Origin: Porticoccaceae bacterium
GTDB lineage: Bacteria > Pseudomonadota > Gammaproteobacteria > Pseudomonadales > Porticoccaceae
Direction of reading: 5' to 3'
Assembly: GCA_018663035.1 (NCBI GenBank)
Contig: JABJEX010000014.1
Coordinates: forward strand, 1 to 64,000
DNA length: 64,000 bases
In this document: positions 10,070-19,879 of the stretch, piece after piece
Layout: every line of letters starts with the position of its first letter
Numbering within the stretch: position 1 is the first letter of the stretch
Program-made: the position numbers and the translations under genes
Notes under the pieces: generated by a model
Databases searched by the model: none
Seen by the model: only the letters and a program-made list of their open reading frames with translations
What the model was told of the DNA's origin: nothing

Positions 10070-11085
10070 AAAACCTGACAAAAACAGCTGTATTTTTACT
10101 TGCCATTTTTTTGGCAAACCTATCATTTGCAGATTACTCAAAACATCCTGAAGCTGCCGCCTTTGTCGACACCATGGTCGAAAAACACCATTTTGATCGC
10201 CAGCAGATTCTTGCCTGGCTAGCTCAGGCCAAACACCAGAACTCCATTGTAAAAGCGATGAGTCGCCCGGCAGAAAAAGTGAAGCCCTGGCACCAGTACC
10301 GCAAACACTTTATCTCTGATCTGCGCACCAAAAATGGCGTTAAGTTTTGGCGCCAAAATCAAGCCACCCTTGAGCGTGCAGCAGCAGAATTTGGCGTAGA
10401 CCCTGCAATTATCGTCAGCATTATAGGGGTTGAAACCAACTATGGCCGCAACACCGGAAGTTACAAGGTTATTGACGCATTGACTACACTGGCCTTTGAC
10501 TACTACACCTATACAGACAAGCGTGAATCTCGCAAGAAATTCTTCACTATCCAGCTGGAGCATCTATTTTTATTGGCCAGAGAACAACAACAGGATCCGT
10601 TGAGTCTCAAAGGTTCATACGCCGGCGCCATGGGCTGGGGTCAGTTTATGCCAAATAGCTATCGCAATTATGCGGTGGACTACGATGGTGACGGCTTTGC
10701 TGATATTTGGACCAATCCAACAGACGCCATTGGCAGTGTGGCCAACTATTTCTCCAAACATGGCTGGCAGAAAGATCAACCAGTAGCGACCAGAGCCCAT
10801 ATCAATGGCAAGGTAAGCGAAGAGGGTCTTAATCAGATGAAACGCCCCAAGACTAGCATCGCCGATCTTGTCGCTATGGGCTACGAACCGGTAGAGAAAT
10901 TCGACCAAGACACCAAGGCATTCCCAATGCGATTTAAAGCCAAATATGGCGATGAATACTGGATCGGGCTACATAACTTTTATGTGATTGGCCGCTATAA
11001 CCCGCGCACCAAGTATGCGCTTGCAGTCTATCAACTCAGTGAAATTATCCGGACAAGCCACTGTGCCTCCGATGAGCACTGCTAA
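10066..11085 (+). CDS. mltB: Lytic murein transglycosylase B
   Basis: MltB cleaves glycan strands with formation of 1,6-anhydromuramic acid. The 339-residue protein has an N-terminal signal sequence (KTAVFLLAIFLANLSFA) without a lipobox Cys, so it may be periplasmic rather than lipid-anchored. The catalytic Glu lies in GVETNYGRNTGSY, followed by the AMGWGQFMPNSY block. The start is a TTG that overlaps the rodA stop as TTGA; AGGA 7 nt upstream supports it. The 3' end overlaps rlpA by 14 bp. Confidence 0.94.
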   Translation: MKNLTKTAVFLLAIFLANLSFADYSKHPEAAAFVDTMVEKHHFDRQQILAWLAQAKHQNSIVKAMSRPAEKVKPWHQYRKHFISDLRTKNGVKFWRQNQATLERAAAEFGVDPAIIVSIIGVETNYGRNTGSYKVIDALTTLAFDYYTYTDKRESRKKFFTIQLEHLFLLAREQQQDPLSLKGSYAGAMGWGQFMPNSYRNYAVDYDGDGFADIWTNPTDAIGSVANYFSKHGWQKDQPVATRAHINGKVSEEGLNQMKRPKTSIADLVAMGYEPVEKFDQDTKAFPMRFKAKYGDEYWIGLHNFYVIGRYNPRTKYALAVYQLSEIIRTSHCASDEHC

Positions 11086-11923
11086 TCGCCACCTTGGCGC
11101 TCTGCCGGTTATCCTCGCAACAGTTCTGGGCATAGTCAGCTGCGGTTCTGCGCCAACTCTGGGGCCAACTCTGGGGCCAACATCTGATAGGGATGGCCCA
11201 GGCGAGAGAATAGACATCTCAGCGATCCCCAACCCCCTACCCAAAGTAGAACCAATCACCAAACTAGGCAATAAGAGCCCCTATACTGTGTTTGGCAAGA
11301 CCTACCAGGTTATGAGCAGCAATAAAAATTATCGCGAGCAGGGTGTCGCCTCCTGGTACGGTAAAAAGTTTCACGGCCGAAAAACCTCGAATGGTGAAAT
11401 TTATAATATGTATGGCATGACTGCAGCACATAAAACATTGCCAATACCCAGCTACGTCTCGGTGACTAATCTGGATAATAATCGGTCTATAGTTGTGCGC
11501 GTCAATGATCGCGGACCATTCCACGATGCGCGATTAATAGATCTATCCTATGTGGGTGCTCTTAAATTGGGATTTGCTGACCAGGGCACCGCTAGAGTTT
11601 TGGTGGAATACCTTGACCCCAGTCAGCCAACAGCTACCGAGAATTTATCTGCTGACAGCAGCCAATCTGCCTCAAGTGAGGATCCCGAGCAAGAAGCTTT
11701 TCAAGATCGTTATCTCCAAGTAGGAGCATTTAATGATTTGGACTCGGCACAGATTCTGCAAAAAAAGGTTCAGGACCATACCTCGCTGCCCATCTCGGTT
11801 CAGAAAAAAGACCAACTCTTTAAGGTATGGGTTGGACCCATTGTAGGCAAACTTGAATTACAGCAGTTGCGCAAGGCACTGCTGGACGCGGCTAATATCT
11901 CAGGGTTTATTATCTCCGAGTAA
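11072..11923 (+). CDS. rlpA: Septal-ring lytic transglycosylase RlpA, lipoprotein with SPOR domain
   Basis: RlpA cleaves denuded glycan at the septum. I place the start at ATG 11072, inside the mltB end, because it gives a lipoprotein signal (ATVLGIVSC, Cys at about residue 26). The double-psi beta-barrel domain follows, with GVASWYGKKFHGRKTSNGE and VRVNDRGPFHDARLIDLS containing the catalytic residues, and a SPOR domain occupies the last ~75 residues. Just after the lipid Cys the DNA has a 12-bp tandem repeat (11153-11164, 11165-11176) encoding PTLG twice. 283 residues. Confidence 0.93.
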   Translation: MSTANRHLGALPVILATVLGIVSCGSAPTLGPTLGPTSDRDGPGERIDISAIPNPLPKVEPITKLGNKSPYTVFGKTYQVMSSNKNYREQGVASWYGKKFHGRKTSNGEIYNMYGMTAAHKTLPIPSYVSVTNLDNNRSIVVRVNDRGPFHDARLIDLSYVGALKLGFADQGTARVLVEYLDPSQPTATENLSADSSQSASSEDPEQEAFQDRYLQVGAFNDLDSAQILQKKVQDHTSLPISVQKKDQLFKVWVGPIVGKLELQQLRKALLDAANISGFIISE

Positions 11924-12048
11924 TACTCAGACTGCGCCGCTGCCTGATGTCCCAGTAATCATCAGAACTATGCTAAGAGGGGGCGCATAAGCCGCTATCT
12001 GGTGTTAAACTATCGAGCCTGTTTAATTTGATTTTCGGTGTGCTCCCT

Positions 12049-13224
12049 ATGTTTACCAAACGGATATTGTTGTCAGCAATCTACCTCCTATGTCTGTTGG
12101 CAATGCCTACCAGCCAGGCGCAGAAACTGATTCCAGCAGCTCCGGAAATCGCTGCCAAGGCTTGGATTCTGGTGGATGCCAAAACTGGGCAGGTACTGGC
12201 AGAAGATAATGCTGATGAGCAGTTGCCTCCAGCTAGTCTGGCCAAAATGATGACCACCTACATTGTCTCTAACGAAATCAAGGCTGGCCGCATCAGCGAA
12301 GATGATGAGGTGTTAATCAGCGACAATGCTTGGGAGTTGGGCGGCGCCAAGACTGACGGTTCAACCATGTTTCTCAGTCCACGCTCCAGGGTATCTGTTA
12401 TTGATCTGATGCACGGTGTAATTATCCAATCGGGCAATGATGCCGCGATAGCTTTGGCTGAGTTTTTAAGTGGTGGTGAAGTTGCCTTTTCCGACAGCAT
12501 GAATTTGCAGGCGGAACTGCTAGGCATGACGGGCACCTATTACATGAACGCCACCGGTCTGCCGGCCGAAGGTATGGTGACCACGGCCCGTGATCTCTCG
12601 CTTATTGCTCGCTCTATAATCCGCGACCATCCAGATTATTACAGTATCTACGCAAAAAAATATTTTGAACACAATAATATTAAGCAACCTAATCGCAACC
12701 GCTTGCTGTGGCGTGATAAGAGTGTCGACGGCTTAAAAACAGGGCACACAGAGGAAGCGGGCTACTGCCTAGTGGCATCGGCAGAGCGCCGCGACATGCG
12801 CCTTATTTCGGTGGTACTCGGAGCCAGCAGTGATGCCTCTAGAGCCAGAGAGTCACAAAAGCTACTGTCCTATGGTTTTAGAAATTTTGATACCAAGGTT
12901 ATCTACGCTGCTGATGAGCTAATTAAAGAAAACACCAAAGTCTGGTACGGCGCTGAGGAATTTTTAAACCTCACTATTGCCGAAGACGTTACCCTGACCT
13001 TTCCAAGGGGCTCTGAGAAGAATCTCACCGCTAACATTTTGGTCGATGAAGAGATCAAGGCACCTATTTTCAGAGGTCAGGAGCTGGGCAGACTGCAGGT
13101 TAGCCTCAATGATGAACTCATGGTTGATGTGCCTCTGGTAGCCGAGATCGATGTAGCAGAAGCTGGCTTATTCGCTCGGCTGATGGATTGGATTATTCTG
13201 TTTTTTACCCAACTAATCTCCTGA
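12049..13224 (+). CDS. dacA: D-alanyl-D-alanine carboxypeptidase (PBP5/6 family)
   Basis: This enzyme trims the terminal D-Ala from pentapeptides in the periplasm. Seen: a signal peptide ending near SQA, the SxxK nucleophile in ASLAKMM, the SGN motif in QSGNDA, KTGHT, a PBP5 C-terminal beta domain, and an amphipathic C-terminal anchor (LFARLMDWIILFFTQLI). The frame is open to a TTG at 12028, but ATG 12049 immediately precedes the signal sequence and is preferred, giving 391 residues. A 125-bp gap after rlpA may hold its own promoter. Confidence 0.95.
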   Translation: MFTKRILLSAIYLLCLLAMPTSQAQKLIPAAPEIAAKAWILVDAKTGQVLAEDNADEQLPPASLAKMMTTYIVSNEIKAGRISEDDEVLISDNAWELGGAKTDGSTMFLSPRSRVSVIDLMHGVIIQSGNDAAIALAEFLSGGEVAFSDSMNLQAELLGMTGTYYMNATGLPAEGMVTTARDLSLIARSIIRDHPDYYSIYAKKYFEHNNIKQPNRNRLLWRDKSVDGLKTGHTEEAGYCLVASAERRDMRLISVVLGASSDASRARESQKLLSYGFRNFDTKVIYAADELIKENTKVWYGAEEFLNLTIAEDVTLTFPRGSEKNLTANILVDEEIKAPIFRGQELGRLQVSLNDELMVDVPLVAEIDVAEAGLFARLMDWIILFFTQLIS

Positions 13225-13234
13225 GATAACGCCA

Positions 13235-13504
13235 GTGACTGACCAAGAAGCACCACAGATCGAGTTTCCCTGTAGCTACCCAGTAAAGGTAATGGGCGAT
13301 GCCCATCCGGAAATGCACGAGCATGTGCTGCAGGTTATGGAAACCCATGCCCCGGGATTTGACCGCAGTGAAATCACTATTCGCGACAGCAGCAAAGGTC
13401 GTTGGCAGTCTATTACGGTGGTGATTACAGCAACTGGCAAACCTCAGCTTTCTGCAATTTTTGAAGACCTTAAAACCAGCAGCCGAGTGAAGATGGTACT
13501 TTAG
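13235..13504 (+). CDS. ybeD: YbeD-family protein (DUF493)
   Basis: This is an 89-residue protein of the DUF493 family, a small ferredoxin-like-fold protein nearly always encoded between dacA and lipB. Recognisable features are the [13 protein letters not shown] start and the regularly spaced strands ending SRVKMVL. A regulatory ACT-like role has been suggested for the family, but the molecular function is not settled. The start is GTG at 13235, 10 bp after dacA. The stop is 2 bp from the lipB start. Confidence 0.9.
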   Translation: MTDQEAPQIEFPCSYPVKVMGDAHPEMHEHVLQVMETHAPGFDRSEITIRDSSKGRWQSITVVITATGKPQLSAIFEDLKTSSRVKMVL

Positions 13505-13506
13505 CC

Positions 13507-14169
13507 GTGGCCGACTCTCTGCCACTGATTGTCCGCCACTTGGGTCTCTGTGAGTACAGCCAGTCGTTCGCAGACATGAAGGCATTTAATGAACAGCGAG
13601 ATGCCAGCACAGCTGATGAAATCTGGTTTCTGGAGCATCAGCCAGTATTTACTCAGGGTCAGGCCGGCAAAGCTGAATACGTTTTAATGCCGGGCGACAT
13701 ACCAGTTGTGAAAAGCGATCGCGGTGGCCATGTCACCTATCATGGCCCAGGTCAGATCACTGCGTATCTGCTAATTGATCTCAAGCGTCTAAAACTGGGC
13801 GTACGGGATCTGGTCAGTCTAATTGAGCAGGCTCTGGTCGAAACCTTGCAAAAATGGGAAATCAGCGCCAGTCCTAGACGCGACGCACCTGGGGTATACA
13901 CCGCCGATGGGCAAAAGATCGCCTCGCTGGGTCTGCGTATTCGCAAAGGCTGTAGTTACCATGGGTTAAACTTTAACGTATCCATGGACATGTCCGCTTG
14001 GCAGCGTATCAATCCCTGCGGGCTGAGCGTTCCCATGACTCAGATAGCAGATCTGGTTGATGAACCGCCAAGTATAGAGACTGTTACAGAAGTATTGGCC
14101 GCATTACTGGCCAAAGGGCTGGGTTATAATGGCTATGTTACCGGCAGCAATCAGATTGTTGTAAATTGA
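13507..14169 (+). CDS. lipB: Octanoyl-[acyl-carrier-protein]-protein N-octanoyltransferase
   Basis: LipB moves octanoate from ACP to lipoyl domains, the first step of lipoate synthesis. The 220-residue protein has the family block [18 protein letters not shown] (about residues 75-92), the conserved Lys of [11 protein letters not shown], and the acyl-thioester Cys in INPCGLSV. The start is GTG 13507, just after ybeD. It lies immediately upstream of lipA, which uses its product. Confidence 0.96.
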   Translation: MADSLPLIVRHLGLCEYSQSFADMKAFNEQRDASTADEIWFLEHQPVFTQGQAGKAEYVLMPGDIPVVKSDRGGHVTYHGPGQITAYLLIDLKRLKLGVRDLVSLIEQALVETLQKWEISASPRRDAPGVYTADGQKIASLGLRIRKGCSYHGLNFNVSMDMSAWQRINPCGLSVPMTQIADLVDEPPSIETVTEVLAALLAKGLGYNGYVTGSNQIVVN

Positions 14170-14188
14170 ATTATGTACAGGAAAAACC

Positions 14189-15169
14189 ATGACCTCAGAG
14201 TCTGTTACACCACCTAAGCGCACACGCCGATTACAGCAGGGTGAGAAACTTCGCAGCGCCGATAAAGTGGAGCGTATTCCGGTCAAGGTGATTCCCACTC
14301 AAACCATACAGCGCAAACCTGAGTGGATGCGTATTCGTCTCTCTGCGTCGCCGAAAGTGCAAGAAATAAAAGATATTTTACGTAGCCATAAAATGGCTAC
14401 AGTCTGTGAAGAGGCAGCCTGCCCCAACCTGCATGAATGTTTTAGCCATGGCACAGCGACCTTTATGATTATGGGTGAGATCTGTACTAGGCGCTGCCCA
14501 TTCTGTGATGTGGGCCATGGCAAACCCAACCCACTTGATAGTGACGAGCCGACTAATCTGGCTAAGGCTATTCAGGCTATGGGGCTAAGCTATGTGGTAA
14601 TAACCTCGGTTGACAGGGATGATTTGCGAGACGGCGGTGCTCAGCACTTTGCCGACTGTATTCGCGAAGCGCGATTACTCTCACCCAAATTAAAAGTAGA
14701 GGTACTAGTCCCTGATTTTCGCGGCCGCATGGAGCCAGCCCTAAAAATATTGACTGAGACAGCCCCGGATGTGTTTAACCATAATATGGAGACCATTCCA
14801 CGCCTGTACCGGGAGGCACGCCCCGGCGCTAATTACGCCTGGTCATTAAAATTACTTAAAGAGTACAAGGCTCTCAATCCCCATGTGCCCACTAAATCAG
14901 GCCTTATGGTTGGTCTGGGAGAATCTAAGGATGAGTTGCTACGGACCCTAGACGATCTCCGCGAGCATGATGTGGATATGCTTACGGTGGGCCAGTATCT
15001 GCAGCCCTCGGTCAACCATCTGCCGGTCGACCGCTTTGTGCATCCAGATGAATTTGCTGAATACACCGCCTACGCTGAGAGCATCGGCTTCTCGCACGCT
15101 GCCTGTGGGCCTCTAGTGCGCTCGAGCTATCATGCTGACAAACAGGCCCGTGGCGAGGATCTCAATTAG
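14189..15169 (+). CDS. lipA: Lipoyl synthase (radical SAM)
   Basis: LipA inserts two sulfurs into protein-bound octanoyl groups. The 326-residue protein shows the auxiliary cluster motif [12 protein letters not shown] (about residues 71-82), the radical SAM motif CTRRCPFCD (about 97-105) and the C-terminal RSSYHAD with the conserved Ser ligand. CAGG upstream of the ATG is the ribosome-binding site. The stop overlaps that of the following convergent small gene by 4 bp (TTAG). Confidence 0.97.
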   Translation: MTSESVTPPKRTRRLQQGEKLRSADKVERIPVKVIPTQTIQRKPEWMRIRLSASPKVQEIKDILRSHKMATVCEEAACPNLHECFSHGTATFMIMGEICTRRCPFCDVGHGKPNPLDSDEPTNLAKAIQAMGLSYVVITSVDRDDLRDGGAQHFADCIREARLLSPKLKVEVLVPDFRGRMEPALKILTETAPDVFNHNMETIPRLYREARPGANYAWSLKLLKEYKALNPHVPTKSGLMVGLGESKDELLRTLDDLREHDVDMLTVGQYLQPSVNHLPVDRFVHPDEFAEYTAYAESIGFSHAACGPLVRSSYHADKQARGEDLN

Positions 15170-15462
15170 TCGTCGGTCCAAATCTCTCGAAGAGGCTCAC
15201 CAAAGTCGTCGTAAATAATCTTTTTTACAGGACGTTTTTTTGGCTTGGGTTGAGGTGCTGCTGGCTTTCTCTTCTTGCGGCTGTCCAGAGCAGAGACCAC
15301 ATCATTAACATAGGTTCTGGTCTGCCTTGGCTCACCGCTGACAAACACCGACTTTGACCTTGGCTGATCTGCAGGCTCACCAGTCTCACCAGCGTTAAAT
15401 TTTTTAATCTCGCCACCACGGGACAGGAACTCCTCTGTTTTACGACGGAGTTCATTGCGCAT
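15166..15462 (-). CDS. Small charged protein with an EEFLxRGG motif (SutA-like?)
   Basis: The 98-residue product starts [20 protein letters not shown]. The EEFLxRGGxI block resembles, from memory, the C-terminal part of the Pseudomonas RNA-polymerase-binding protein SutA, but the rest is unlike it: a Lys/Pro-rich basic stretch ([20 protein letters not shown]) followed by an acidic tail ([15 protein letters not shown]). It is probably cytosolic and partly disordered. I choose ATG 15462 with an AGAGGA at 15475-15480; a GTG at 15486 is an alternative. Convergent with lipA. Function is unknown and the SutA link is only a motif-level impression. Confidence 0.6.
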   Translation of the reverse strand: MRNELRRKTEEFLSRGGEIKKFNAGETGEPADQPRSKSVFVSGEPRQTRTYVNDVVSALDSRKKRKPAAPQPKPKKRPVKKIIYDDFGEPLREIWTDD

Positions 15463-15559
15463 CGATTGTTTAGATCCTCTGAGCACAGCGGTGTCTTTAT
15501 CCTTAGTTTAATTCACCAGTCTAACAAGCTGATTATTTTATGTGTACCCCAGTACCCTT

Positions 15560-16621
15560 TTAGGGGAACAGTTCTAACTGCATCGCGGGGCCCTGATCCG
15601 CCGAGTCCACAAAACGCACACCTATTCCCAATAAACGCACCGGACGCTCAGCTCGCTGCCAAGCCTGTTCGCAGAGGTGCTCAAAACTTTCCAAAGGGAG
15701 CCCCTTAACTGTCTGCCGCTCGACCGTGGTTGCTGAGAAATCATTAAACTTCATCTTTATAAACTGTTTAGTCACTAGGTAATCGCTGTCAACACGTCGC
15801 AGGCGACTGCGCAACTCTACCAATAGCTCCGGTAACTTAGCGAGACAGGCACTGGAGTCCTGAAGATCATCTGAGTAGGTGTGCTCGACACTAAGAGACT
15901 TACGGCGGCTATTGGCATTCACTTCTCGATGGTCGCGACCAAAGCTGAGATCATGTAATCGCTTGCCAAATACCCCAAATTTATCCACCAACTCGACCAG
16001 CGATCGTTTCTGTAAATCTCCGCAGGTGACAATGCCAAGGCGGCGCAATTTTTCATTGGTCACTTTACCTACACCAAAAATTCGCTTCACCGGCAAATTC
16101 TCAACAAAGTCATCGACATCAGCGGGCGTTATTACAAACTGTCCATCTGGTTTATTGAGGTCGCTAGCTACTTTAGCTAGAAACTTGTTGGGTGCTATAC
16201 CCGCAGAGGCGGTCACGCCAACCTCTTCGGCAATGGTTTGTCTAATCTGCTCGGCAATCAGGGTGGCGCTACCCTGACATTCAAGGCAATCCGTTACATC
16301 AAGATAGGCCTCATCCAGTGATAGCGGCTCGACCTTATCGGTGTAGCGATAAAAAATTTGACGAATTTGCTGAGCTGCCTCTCGGTATTTGGACATGGTT
16401 CCGGGAATTACCACTAAGTCTGGACAGAGCTTTAGAGCCTGACCAGTAGGCATTGCTGAACGCACACCAAAGTGGCGAGCCTTGTAATTGCAGGTGGCAA
16501 TCACACCGCGACGATCGGATTTACCACCAATGGCTATGGGCAGGTTAACTAGAGAGGGGTCGTCACGCATCTCCACTGCAGCATAAAAGCAATCGCAGTC
16601 ACAGTGGATGATTTTCCTCAT
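15560..16621 (-). CDS. dinB: DNA polymerase IV (Y family)
   Basis: DinB carries out translesion DNA synthesis. The 353-residue sequence begins MRKIIHCDCDCFYAAVEMRDDPSL with the first catalytic Asp, has the YKARHFGVRSAMP finger block, the SLDEAYLDVT active-site block (about residues 103-112), helix-hairpin-helix motifs and a little-finger domain. It ends QLELFP, a canonical beta-clamp-binding motif. I see no clear LexA box in the immediate upstream sequence. Confidence 0.97.
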   Translation of the reverse strand: MRKIIHCDCDCFYAAVEMRDDPSLVNLPIAIGGKSDRRGVIATCNYKARHFGVRSAMPTGQALKLCPDLVVIPGTMSKYREAAQQIRQIFYRYTDKVEPLSLDEAYLDVTDCLECQGSATLIAEQIRQTIAEEVGVTASAGIAPNKFLAKVASDLNKPDGQFVITPADVDDFVENLPVKRIFGVGKVTNEKLRRLGIVTCGDLQKRSLVELVDKFGVFGKRLHDLSFGRDHREVNANSRRKSLSVEHTYSDDLQDSSACLAKLPELLVELRSRLRRVDSDYLVTKQFIKMKFNDFSATTVERQTVKGLPLESFEHLCEQAWQRAERPVRLLGIGVRFVDSADQGPAMQLELFP

Positions 16622-16696
16622 GGTAATGGCTATTGCCCTCGACCCTGACTGAGGCTTTGGGCTAAGAGACTTTGAGCTAAAAAGTCTTTACAGCCA

Positions 16697-19600
16697 TCAA
16701 GCAGCGTCGTCTTCAAACTGTTGCTCCACCACTTTAAAGCCCAACTTTTTTGACACAACACCAGGCAGCAACAGCATCGCCGGTGTCAAAAGAAGGGTCA
16801 ACACAGTGGATACGATAAGACCATTTACGATTGCGCTCGCCAAAGGCTGCCACCAGGAAGCTACCATGCCACCAAAGGTGTAGCTGCGGTTGACCAGGTC
16901 AATACTCAATCCATTCGCCAGAGGCAGCAGCCCCACTATGGTGGTTACACTGGTCAGCATAACCGGTCTGAATCTGGATTTAGCCGCCTTATACACGGCG
17001 TCACTGGCAGACAGCCCAGGGTTACTGCGGCGCAAATAGTTGTAGGTATCGATCAGCACGATATTGTTGTTCACCACAATGCCCGCCAGCGCAACTATAC
17101 CTACACCAGTCAGAACAGTGCTAAAGGTTGCCTGAGCAATCAGAAGCCCTAAGAGCACGCCAGCCGTCGACATCACCACGGAGAATAGAATAAGTCCCGC
17201 TTGGTAAAAACTATTAAACTGCATTACTAACATAATCAGCATCACCGACATAGCCAGTGAGAACGCCGTAGACAAAAACGCTGCGGCCTTGGCCTGCTCT
17301 TCATTAGCACCGCGGAAGGTAATATTTACGGAAGATCCAAAATCCTGAGTCTCGAGCCAGTTGGCAATTTGTCCCGTTTGATTGTCGGCAAGGTAGCCCT
17401 CTTCGGAATTCGCTAAGATGAATACCGTCTCGACCATGTCGATGCGCTGAATCGCGTCTACCCTTGGCCTTGCCAGACGCTCGCTAAAGCTGCTCACGGG
17501 CACCGCACCCTGTGGTGTATTGACTCTCAAGCTATCGATGGAAGCTAACTGTCGATCCTGCTCTGGATAGCGCAACCTGATTTCAATTTCGTCAGCAGCA
17601 TCATCTGGCCGGAATTCGCCAATCATCACACCACCAGTGACCATCTGTACCATATTACCCACGTCGGCCACGTTAACGCCAAGCATTGCAGCTCTGGAGC
17701 GATCAACCTCTACTTCCCACTGGATACCCGCCAGCGGTGAAGTGTCCTGAAGATCTCGAACACCCTCAACATTATCTGCAATCCACTGCTTTATCAGCGC
17801 CGTGGTTCTGTACATGGCCTGACGATCTGAAGAGGAAATCTGCATCTGAATATCTTTGCCTGTTGGGGGCCCAGTTTCCATTTCGACCGCGGTAACATAG
17901 ACACCTGGTAGTGACTGTGTGCGCTGACGAATCTCCGAAAAAACTTCCGCACTGCCTCTATCACGCTCTTCACGGGGATACAGCTCAACAAGAAATGAGC
18001 TTATTTTGTCACGGCTTACATCGGTACCAAAAACCATCATGCCGCCACCAGTAGCATAGCCGTAGAGCTTATTGACACCTGGCACCGCAGACACTATGTC
18101 CTGCACCTGCATGGTAATTTGACGCTGCTCTTCAAGGGACATATTACCCTGTGCTCGCACCTCTGCCATGCCGTACTGACTCTCAATGGAGGTGAAAAAT
18201 TCCTGACCAGCGTTAAATCGCCCATAGATATCAAAAATGGCGATAAGTAGCGCCATAGCCACAGCAGCAGAGACCACAGGCGCCCGAATTACTGGACGCA
18301 ATATATTGAGGTAACCATTGAGTAATGGTTCAAGTAGTGTTTTTGCAGACTTCTCTGACTGATGATCCTCTGGTAACTTCTTTTGCTTACCGCGACGACG
18401 AGCCAGCACTATACCCAATGTCGGCGCAAAAATAAGTGCGTAGGTAAGCGACCATGCAAGCACTGCAAATACCGTAATCGGTAGGTAGGACATGAAGTCG
18501 CCGGACACCCCAGGCCAAAATAGCAGAGGCAAAAAGGCTGCCAGAGTGGTTCCAGTTGATGCTATCACTGGAATGGCCATGCGCCTTACTGCGGCTATAT
18601 AAGCTTCTCTGGTAGGCAGACCAGCAGCAGTTTGAGTATTGGCAAATTCCACTACAACGATAGCACCATCAATCAACATACCCAGAGACAGCAGTAGCCC
18701 AAACATAACCATAAAGTTAAAGCTATAGCCCAACACGTTGATAATAATCAGAGCGCCTAGCAGGCAGAAGGGAATACCAAATCCAACCAGCAACCCTGAT
18801 TTAACGCCTAGAGTTGCAACCACCAAAATCAGCACTAGACACATTGCGGTAATGATATTGCCTTGCAGCTCATTGACCATCTGGTTGGTCATCACAGAAG
18901 AGTCAAAAACGTAGTCGATATTCATATCGGCAGAGAATTGATCTCGGTATCTTTCCACGGTCGCACGCGAGGCTTCGACGGTTTCAATAAGATTGGCGTT
19001 CAGACGTTTACGGACTTCGATAGCAATGGCTTTTTCACCATTAATAAAACTGTATCCGGCGGCGTCTTTGAAGGTTCGCCGCACCGAAGCTACATCGCCA
19101 AGGGTAATAGATCCCTCGGCATTATTGCGAACCGGCAACGCCCTAATATCTTCAGCAGTCTCAATTAATGCGGGGATTTTGATACCAAAGCGACCCTGTG
19201 CAGCGTCTAGCTCGCCAGCGGGAATCAACAAATTATTGACTCTGACAGCACGCACCAGTTCATCGATACGCAAGCCATACTGCTCTAGTCGCGATGGGTT
19301 TACTATGACATCAACCACCTCTTCGCGATCACCAGAGACATCTGCCTTTAGCACATCGGGAAGCATTTCCAGTTCTCGCTGGTAAAACTTCGCTGCCTTA
19401 AACAGCTCTCGCTCAGTCACATTATCGCCCGAGAAAGTTATAACAATGGTCGGCTCAGGACTGGGACTTAACTCATTGACTATGGGTTCTTTGGTTTCCT
19501 GAGGAAATTCTGCTTTGGCACGATTTACCGCTTCACGCACTTCAGCAACGATTTCTTTTATATTATCGGCGACTTCAAATTCTGCCGTAACTGTCACTAC

Positions 19601-19861
19601 ACTTTCGCGAGCGGTAGCCTTTACCTCTTCCAAACCATCTAATGTCTTGAGCTCTTTTTCGATTGGCCTGATCAGCAGTCGGGCACCGTCTTCCGGAGAA
19701 ATACCATCGTGGCGTACCATAATCATAACGACTGGAAGTGTTACATTAGGGTTGAGCTCCACAGGCATAGAAAGGCGCGAGCCAGCACCTGCGATAAGAA
19801 TCAGCAACATGATGGATAGGGTTGCTCTGGAATGGTCGACAATTAGACTGAGAAATTTCAT
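16697..19861 (-). CDS. RND efflux transporter permease (AcrB/MexB-like superfamily)
   Basis: A 1054-residue inner-membrane proton-driven pump with twelve predicted membrane helices and two large periplasmic domains. Helix 4 reads MLIDGAIVVVEF, keeping one of the two proton-relay Asp residues found in AcrB and having Gly in place of the second. The helix-10 region reads GIVVNNNIVLIDTYNYLR. These variants are common in the less-studied export families of the superfamily. It follows the adaptor gene by 18 bp, so the two form an operon. No outer-membrane channel gene or local regulator is adjacent. The substrate is unknown. Confidence 0.93.
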   Translation of the reverse strand: MKFLSLIVDHSRATLSIMLLILIAGAGSRLSMPVELNPNVTLPVVMIMVRHDGISPEDGARLLIRPIEKELKTLDGLEEVKATARESVVTVTAEFEVADNIKEIVAEVREAVNRAKAEFPQETKEPIVNELSPSPEPTIVITFSGDNVTERELFKAAKFYQRELEMLPDVLKADVSGDREEVVDVIVNPSRLEQYGLRIDELVRAVRVNNLLIPAGELDAAQGRFGIKIPALIETAEDIRALPVRNNAEGSITLGDVASVRRTFKDAAGYSFINGEKAIAIEVRKRLNANLIETVEASRATVERYRDQFSADMNIDYVFDSSVMTNQMVNELQGNIITAMCLVLILVVATLGVKSGLLVGFGIPFCLLGALIIINVLGYSFNFMVMFGLLLSLGMLIDGAIVVVEFANTQTAAGLPTREAYIAAVRRMAIPVIASTGTTLAAFLPLLFWPGVSGDFMSYLPITVFAVLAWSLTYALIFAPTLGIVLARRRGKQKKLPEDHQSEKSAKTLLEPLLNGYLNILRPVIRAPVVSAAVAMALLIAIFDIYGRFNAGQEFFTSIESQYGMAEVRAQGNMSLEEQRQITMQVQDIVSAVPGVNKLYGYATGGGMMVFGTDVSRDKISSFLVELYPREERDRGSAEVFSEIRQRTQSLPGVYVTAVEMETGPPTGKDIQMQISSSDRQAMYRTTALIKQWIADNVEGVRDLQDTSPLAGIQWEVEVDRSRAAMLGVNVADVGNMVQMVTGGVMIGEFRPDDAADEIEIRLRYPEQDRQLASIDSLRVNTPQGAVPVSSFSERLARPRVDAIQRIDMVETVFILANSEEGYLADNQTGQIANWLETQDFGSSVNITFRGANEEQAKAAAFLSTAFSLAMSVMLIMLVMQFNSFYQAGLILFSVVMSTAGVLLGLLIAQATFSTVLTGVGIVALAGIVVNNNIVLIDTYNYLRRSNPGLSASDAVYKAAKSRFRPVMLTSVTTIVGLLPLANGLSIDLVNRSYTFGGMVASWWQPLASAIVNGLIVSTVLTLLLTPAMLLLPGVVSKKLGFKVVEQQFEDDAA

Positions 19862-19879
19862 GGTTGAATCAGTTCCAGA

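Noticed and set aside
11153-11181. 12-bp tandem repeat in rlpA as a mobile or phase-variable element
   Set aside because: Only two full copies in a lipoprotein linker, in frame; length change would not switch the gene off.
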